DNA from: Ostrinia nubilalis | Lineage: Eukaryota > Arthropoda > Insecta > Lepidoptera > Crambidae | Reading direction: 5' to 3' | Length of the DNA stretch: 64,000 nucleotides | Assembly (NCBI RefSeq): GCF_963855985.1 | Contig: NC_087096.1 | Coordinates: 6,386,001-6,450,000 of the forward strand | Shown: one piece after another, positions 58,801 through 64,000 of the stretch | How positions within the stretch are numbered: the stretch's first letter is position 1 | Layout of the letters: each line of letters opens with the position of its first letter | Position numbers and translations under genes: made by a program | Notes under the pieces: model-generated | Told to the model about the DNA's origin: nothing | Databases searched by the model: none | The model's input: the letters and a program-made list of their open reading frames with translations, nothing else

Positions 58801-60587
58801 TATTTTGCCTAAGCCTATTAAATAATCTTATGACTTGAAAATCGTTTACAAGTAATTACGTACAGGTTACTCACTCAGTCATCTGAATTTCGGGAGGTAT
58901 GCTACAATGAAAAACTGTATGCCCATAACAGACTTTTTGTGAAAACTCCATTTCACGCTTGGTATTTTAATAATAATGCTGCGTAGCAGAAATTGCCAAA
59001 AGGCAACAATATACGGTGACCTAATTTATTTCGCTCGGGTCAATTAAATAGCATGGCTCTTTTTAAATTCGCTTTAACTTTTTGTCGAATACATACGTAC
59101 AATATAATGTAATGTTACAAAGACCAATACAATTTATTGTTGAATTAAAATTGCTTTTCTCATTAAGGCACATGGACAATTGGACATTACAATTGGCTGG
59201 TATAGGTTCGTTTTAGTTTATTTACTGTAGAGACATAAGTACACAATGTTACCTATATACAAATCAAATCAAAAATAAACAATTGGACAGTTAATAACTT
59301 TGTATATGAAACATTTTTTTAATGACAGTCTAGCAATATAGTTGCGGCTGTACGCATTTTTTTAATTCGGCAAAGAGTTGACGAAAAAACAAGGAGGTGA
59401 TGGATGAGTAGGCACGAAATAAAACGACCCAAAAAGTGCATAATTGGCTAGGGAAAAAACTTACTTCCTTTACTATAGCTAAACGTCAGTGGTATGAGGG
59501 TTATTAGATTTTTTTTAAATATCCTTGGAAATTATACACTGCACCTCTAGTCCCAAAAAAACTATTGAAAAACTAAACGTAGTAACAAAAGAGTAAGTAA
59601 AGCCTTATATTTCTGATTATACCCGTATTACAGAACGATACTCCAAATTGGAGCCAATCCCAAGCTACATACTTATAATTGAGGCTTTTAATTGGTTTAA
59701 TTTCAATATTTACGAGAAGGCCAATCACAGGGCACAATCACTAACTAAGATTGTGCTAAGATTGAATTGGGTTTTGAACTTCGTTTTGTAACACGGACTT
59801 TAATTGGGTTAGCTTAGTTCTCCTCGCTACGAGTTTTTTATTTTGTGTCCAGCTCTAACCAAGTTAGACCAAACGAGGTCAACTGAGCCAAACCATGGTT
59901 TTGTAATTTTGTTCAAGCTCATTACATGAACTCACAAGTCGGTAACGAGTGTTTTAAATTTCTCTCACCTTTTTTTAAACAACTTCAGTGTGCTTATTAG
60001 ATTTTTTTATGCTTTATAAGCTTCTTCTGCTTTATTCTCAACACGAAAATCAAACTTTCATTCTAAGGATTAAAGACCAAATTATATGGGTTTTGTTTAT
60101 TGTTTTCTATTTGGAAAACAGTACGTAAAAACAGTTTCATGAATATTGTTTTCTTTGATTTGATTCCATATTCGGAAGTTAAAGATTAATAGGGCATCAA
60201 TGAAATTAACATTTAATTAAGTCTGATTAATTTCTCTCAGTCAAAGATTTTATTCAGTACTTAGGCCCTTTCCAGGGCGCTATACATAAACGTTCCGAAT
60301 ATTATAGCTTGCTTATTTAAAATACTCTAATAAATTACGTTATTTTTTTCCAGCAAACAATCGGACAATGGCGTATCGCATTCTGGACCGTATTCGCTGT
60401 ACTCATAGGGACGAATATTCTGTACGTCATTTGGGGTTCCGGAGAACAGCAGTGGTGGGATGACGTCGACAAATTGGGATACCCACCAAACTGGAAGCAT
60501 GGACCGTTGAAGAAAAGAAACCCTGACGTGGAGAAAGAGAAGAAAGTAGTTCACCCAAAGCACGACCACTCGCCAGTATTGAGTTAA
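52812..60587 (+). CDS. SLC17-family (MFS) anion/phosphate cotransporter-like gene 3, 517 aa
   Basis: Exons: 52812-52848, 53317-53525, 54039-54278, 54831-55040, 55655-55822, 57055-57271, 58261-58499 and 60354-60587; 518 codons. Same eight-exon layout and phases as genes 1 and 2, but more diverged in protein and silent sites, so it split off earlier. Motifs: MALKGWRRVLNRV start, IPQRYV, N75 glycosylation site (NET), YYGYVITHLPGG with H109, RVIEGFGE (R155, E162), [22 protein letters not shown]. Its C-terminus is longer and more basic (KKRNPDVEKEKK) with a His-rich end. Intron 4 uses a GC donor (TGG|GCAAGT at 55041). In the family these proteins sit in the plasma or vesicle membrane and move organic anions or phosphate; the substrate cannot be read from sequence. 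Confidence 0.93.
53584..53701. mobile_element. 118-bp MITE in intron 2 of SLC17 gene 3
   Basis: TAA at 53581-53583 and at 53702-53704. CCCCCTTACTAATAAAA pairs with TTTTATTAGTAAGGGGG, and GTTTTAAAATGAC pairs imperfectly with GTCACTTTAAAAC. Harbinger-type target size. Confidence 0.85.
54293..54330. repeat. small palindrome in intron 3 of SLC17 gene 3
   Basis: TACAGTCAGCG and CGCTGACTGTA form an 11-bp perfect stem about 15 bp after the exon 3 donor. Confidence 0.8.
55423..55480 (+). mobile_element. LINE 3'-end fragment, plus orientation
   Basis: GAGGGAGGTCTATGTTCAGC then AGTGGATGTCC and CTGATGATT: the EVYVQQWMS tail of the recurrent LINE. Very short, 20 bp from an oppositely oriented copy. Confidence 0.6.
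55498..55620 (-). mobile_element. LINE 3'-end fragment, minus orientation
   Basis: (ATC)n tail, then CAGCCATAGGACGTCCACTG (complement of the VQQWTSYG end) and the AGCGCTGGATACAGGC region on the minus strand. It ends about 35 bp before exon 5 of SLC17 gene 3. Confidence 0.75.
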
Positions 60588-60772
60588 AATGTAATGTGTT
60601 TTATAAAATATGGTAACAAGTGCCTGCCTACTTTTGTCAAACAAATGTTATTAAATGTTACATATCAAATGGATGGTAGGCGTGGGTAAATTAAGTTTTA
60701 CATAGGTATTTGCAGTCATATAAATACCAGGTGAACCACCAAACTGTATTGAAAGTCCAGTTATCAGTCTAA

Positions 60773-60890
60773 GGCTGAGTTGCACCACCTAACTTTGACG
60801 GTAACTATGACGATAACCGGTGCTTTTTGTATGGAGCTTGACAGATTTTTGACGTTTGTCAAAGTTAAAGTAAGATGGTGCAACCCAGCC
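60773..60890. mobile_element. 118-bp MITE with TAA duplication and GGCTG ends
   Basis: TAA at 60770-60772 and 60891-60893. GGCTGAGTTGCACCA pairs with TGGTGCAACCCAGCC, and TAACTTTGAC pairs with GTCAAAGTTA. It lies about 185 bp after the gene 3 stop, so probably in its 3' UTR or flank. Confidence 0.85.
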
Positions 60891-60893
60891 TAA

Positions 60894-62683
60894 GACTCGT
60901 TTTGGTTATTCACGTTGCTTAAATCAAATGCATCAAAATCTAATTGAAGTTATCGGAATTTTAGATGAATTATTATGCTTGTATTAAGCTTTTTTACTGA
61001 TATTTTCGTTTTTAAGGTGTTTATTAGTGAGTTATTTGTAAAGCAAGCGTGATATCATATCCACAATTTAATGACAGATCTTGTACAATTTATTACATTT
61101 TGTTGCACAGTATTCTAGTAAATACTTAAGATACCATGTATATTGATTTTTGGTCATCCATTGACGGAGGTAGGTACTTTAGTTAGATTAGGTTTAGGTT
61201 ACAATTACCAAGTTGTAAAAAAAAACTGTTCAATAGATTATTATTGTGAAAAACTGGTCAATTAGTATTTTTAAGCTTATCAACAATGTTTCCATATTCC
61301 ACGTAATCAAGCTGACTTTTCGTAAGAGATGAATGAGAATGATTAAAATTAAGATTTGAGAGTAGAGAGGTGGTTTATTTGCCACCTCTACATTGTAAGT
61401 TGTTTACATAATAAATCTCCTATGTCATTGGTAACCGCAGAGATTTTATTTAAATCATCTTAGTTCACGTCACGTTGGTAAATTACCTAAGATAGTTTAT
61501 GATTACTTAGGATTTACGTCAAATAAAAACATTAAGGATTTTTCACTTCGATCGAAATAAAAGCAAAATGACTACCTGAAGGAAATATGACTGTAGCTTT
61601 GACAAAAAGTTTGATGATTTTTAATACTAAAAGTATAATTTTTTGACTATTTAAACAGCATATTTTTATGTGAGGAAACTTGAAAAAAAAAAACAGAGAA
61701 GAACTCTTGAAGAATTTAAGGCTAATGCTATAAGATTAATTAAGTAGGTACTTACCTACTTACTTATAAAAGTAACTGGAAACAATGTATGTAATTTGAA
61801 CCTTTAATTATGATGTAGTGTAGCAAAATCAAACATTACAGTTTTTTTTCCTTTTATCCAAAAAGTTGATGACAATAGTGACTGATTTTCTTGTGCTGCT
61901 TCTTCTTAGCACTGCTGCACTGGTCCATTTATCGTCCAGCAGTGGTAGGGTTAATACTGGTACGTCTAAAAGTGCTTTTTATAAGCCTACTTGCAAAAAT
62001 AAATGAGTTTTATGACTTTTTATGAGTTGAATTGCTTACAAGAAAAGAAAACAAGATAGACAGACACTTAACAAATAGGATTCTCAGATAACATAAACGT
62101 GTGCTAACGACTTGCCTTTTGATTAGCAATCCTAAGGCATTGTTAAGATAAAATGTAATTACTTGAATCGCAAGGCTGCGAATTTATAGGTAGCTGCCTA
62201 GTCAAAGATTAAATACTGCCTTCACTGTTGCAGAAACGACACGGATCTTAATTTTATCTACATACTCTTTACGCCCTTGAACTCTTATTATATGACTGAT
62301 TTATGCCTAAAATTAAGGGTAAGTACAAAGCTTATCAAAAAAAATTAGGAATGATGGTGATTCATCATTTTGTCAAACAGTATTGTGCATATTATTTACT
62401 GTCTGACAAACGTAAAATTAGTCAAGGCCATGACAAATCAAAGTTAAACGTAATTTAATGTGTTCTAGTTTGATGAAAAATAAAACAATCTCATTAATTA
62501 TCCATTAACAAACTGCTATGCGATTTTTTCTCGAACCTAGTAGAGAGGTCATAAGTTACTACTCTATTAAATGCATGTATATTAGCTTTGCTATTTCTAT
62601 TATGGATATTCTTGCTCTGATCTAATACTACGATTACACTTATTTAAGACATGTGACATTCATTAATTACTTGTTTACAATTA
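60894..62683. other. spacer downstream of SLC17 gene 3
   Basis: AT-rich. A short hairpin AGAGGTGGTTTATTTGCCACCTCT lies near 61367-61390. No gene recognised. Confidence 0.4.
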
Positions 62684-62839
62684 ATGATTTTTTTCATTGT
62701 GGCAAAACATTTCCTTTCAGCACGCCAAAATATGGGTACTTTTTGTTCCAAAAATCGCATTATAAGATTTAGCTCGATCTGCCGTTGTACCATAAAACAG
62801 CTCTACTTTTTTGCCTACATGTATGTCATTGATCTATGG

Positions 62840-63020
62840 TCATCACTCGGGACAATGTCACGCTGCGGCTGCGCAGTCTCAACGCGCAGCGTCAGTCGTG
62901 CGCACGCGCTTTACAGTGCTTAACTGAATGTAAACAAACGAAAACTGCGTTCGAAATTCAAAAAACGTTCCAGAAACAAAAAACTAACGGATAATCAAAT
63001 CCTGAATTGGAATATCTGAG
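62840..63020 (+). promoter_or_regulatory. possible promoter and first non-coding exon of the next gene
   Basis: A local rise in CpG (CGCTGCGGCTGCGCAGTC, CAACGCGCAGCG, GTGCGCACGCGC) is followed by a purine-rich leader without a long ORF. It ends at a strong splice donor, CTGAG|GTAAGTACG, at 63019-63021. It could belong to another cluster member or an unrelated gene to the right. Inferred from composition and donor only. Confidence 0.3.
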
Positions 63021-63596
63021 GTAAGTACGTTTTTTATTTTTTACTAACAAAAAAGATAAGAAAAGTAGTAAGGAATTTTCTATTTACTTAAAAATTAAAT
63101 ACTAAGTACCTACTTACATGAAGATATTTTTATTATATCAGTATACTAAAAAACAGTCTTTTATTGTTTATGAGATTAGTTTATGATGCTTTAATTAAAA
63201 TGTGTAGAGATTGCGATATACTGCGAAAGGCCTTGACTTTTATTCAAAGTTTTTTAGAATCCGAAGTCCATTTTGTAAAGTAGAGCGTTTTCCATAATAA
63301 AAGGTCACTTTGTTCTACATAACCACTTAGTACATAAGTACTTTGTATTGTTCAAAAACAATTAAAAAGTCATTGAACTTATTTAATCCTTGATGCATAA
63401 GGCTTTTAAATTAAAGACAATCAATAAAACACTTAAGTAAGTGCACTCACAACAATAAAAATGCCTGATAACATATTTTCTGATATTTCCGTCTTTACCA
63501 TAAGTTGCTTGCGTATTTATTAAATGTTATTGAACGAATTGAAAGTGAGCTTAAGTCAAATGGTTAATTTTGTTTAATAAGCGAGCGTGTGTTTAA

Positions 63597-63803
63597 CCCT
63601 TAATTTGGCAGACTCATTATTTATCAAAAAATAAAAATACATCGTCGGATTTATGTTCTTAGGGTTATTTATAGGTCAGAAAAAAATATATAAAAAATCG
63701 GAACTTCACCAAATAGAAAAAAAACAATGTTCATCCCGATGAACACTGCCAAATACATGGAGAATTTTAACTGTTCATTGGGGTGAACATTGCCAATTTA
63801 GGG
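63597..63803. mobile_element. possible piggyBac-like MITE (207 bp)
   Basis: TTAA (63593-63596) precedes CCCTTAATTTGGCA, which pairs with TGCCAATTTAGGG at the right end. The right flank is TAGC, not TTAA, so the duplication is imperfect. Inside, GTTCATCCCGATGAAC and GTTCATTGGGGTGAAC are short palindromic motifs. Confidence 0.45.
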
Positions 63804-64000
63804 TAGCGGCATTAAATTAAAACAATTATACATATAAAAAGTAAAATTTATATTATCAAATGCTTTTTGGTGCACAAAATAGTAGGAAATTAACTATTAC
63901 CATACAATTTTGTTTGATCGTTGAGGTAAAACAATGTTTAATGTTTATAAAGAAAAAATCATTTTTTTTTTCATATAACTTAAAAGTGGACAAGTCGCAC

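Noticed and set aside
60327..60644. 105-residue minus-strand ORF
   Set aside because: Antisense of the last exon of SLC17 gene 3.

Overview
The window is AT-rich eukaryotic nuclear DNA with spliced genes, GT-AG introns and dense transposable elements. Several features point to a moth or butterfly (Lepidoptera). These are the short Helitron-like repeats ending in CTAG, the recurrent LINE 3' ends that decode to EAYVQQWTS-type tails followed by (GAT)n, and the insect-type SLC17 genes. I cannot name the species. Nothing prokaryotic, viral or CRISPR-like is visible.

Left part (1-6050): transposon territory, probably an upstream intron of the first gene. It holds a hAT element with a ZMYM1/TTF-type zinc-finger ORF (minus strand, running off the left edge), two mariners 80 bp apart (one full length but decayed, one internally deleted with a short clean ORF) and a small Helitron.

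6053-16900: the 3' two-thirds of an iRhom (rhomboid-family pseudoprotease, RHBDF/rho-5) gene on the plus strand. Six exons encode the first transmembrane segment, the cysteine-rich iRhom homology domain and the inactive rhomboid core; the N-terminal cytoplasmic exons are not found in the window. Its introns contain a 1.5-kb candidate transposon with a CAAG minisatellite, a perfect 146-bp inverted repeat and a SINE. Next to exon 4 there are four further tandem copies of that exon's 3' half. About 100-bp tandem repeats follow in the likely 3' UTR.

16900-26300: gene-poor spacer with MITEs and LINE tails.

26302-60587: three tandem plus-strand paralogues of the SLC17 / insect 'putative inorganic phosphate cotransporter' branch of the major facilitator superfamily (515, 511 and 517 aa). 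Each has eight exons with identical intron phases, so the cluster arose by duplication of an intron-bearing ancestor. Genes 1 and 2 are nearly identical in their middle exons but not in exons 2 and 8 or the introns. Spacers and introns carry Helitrons (one interrupted by a MITE), a LINE insertion with an intact 15-bp target duplication, a nested foldback element, a piggyBac-like element with TTAA ends, and several MITEs with TAA duplications.

60600-64000: spacer. A CpG-rich block near 62850-63020 ending in a strong splice donor may be the first exon of the next gene.
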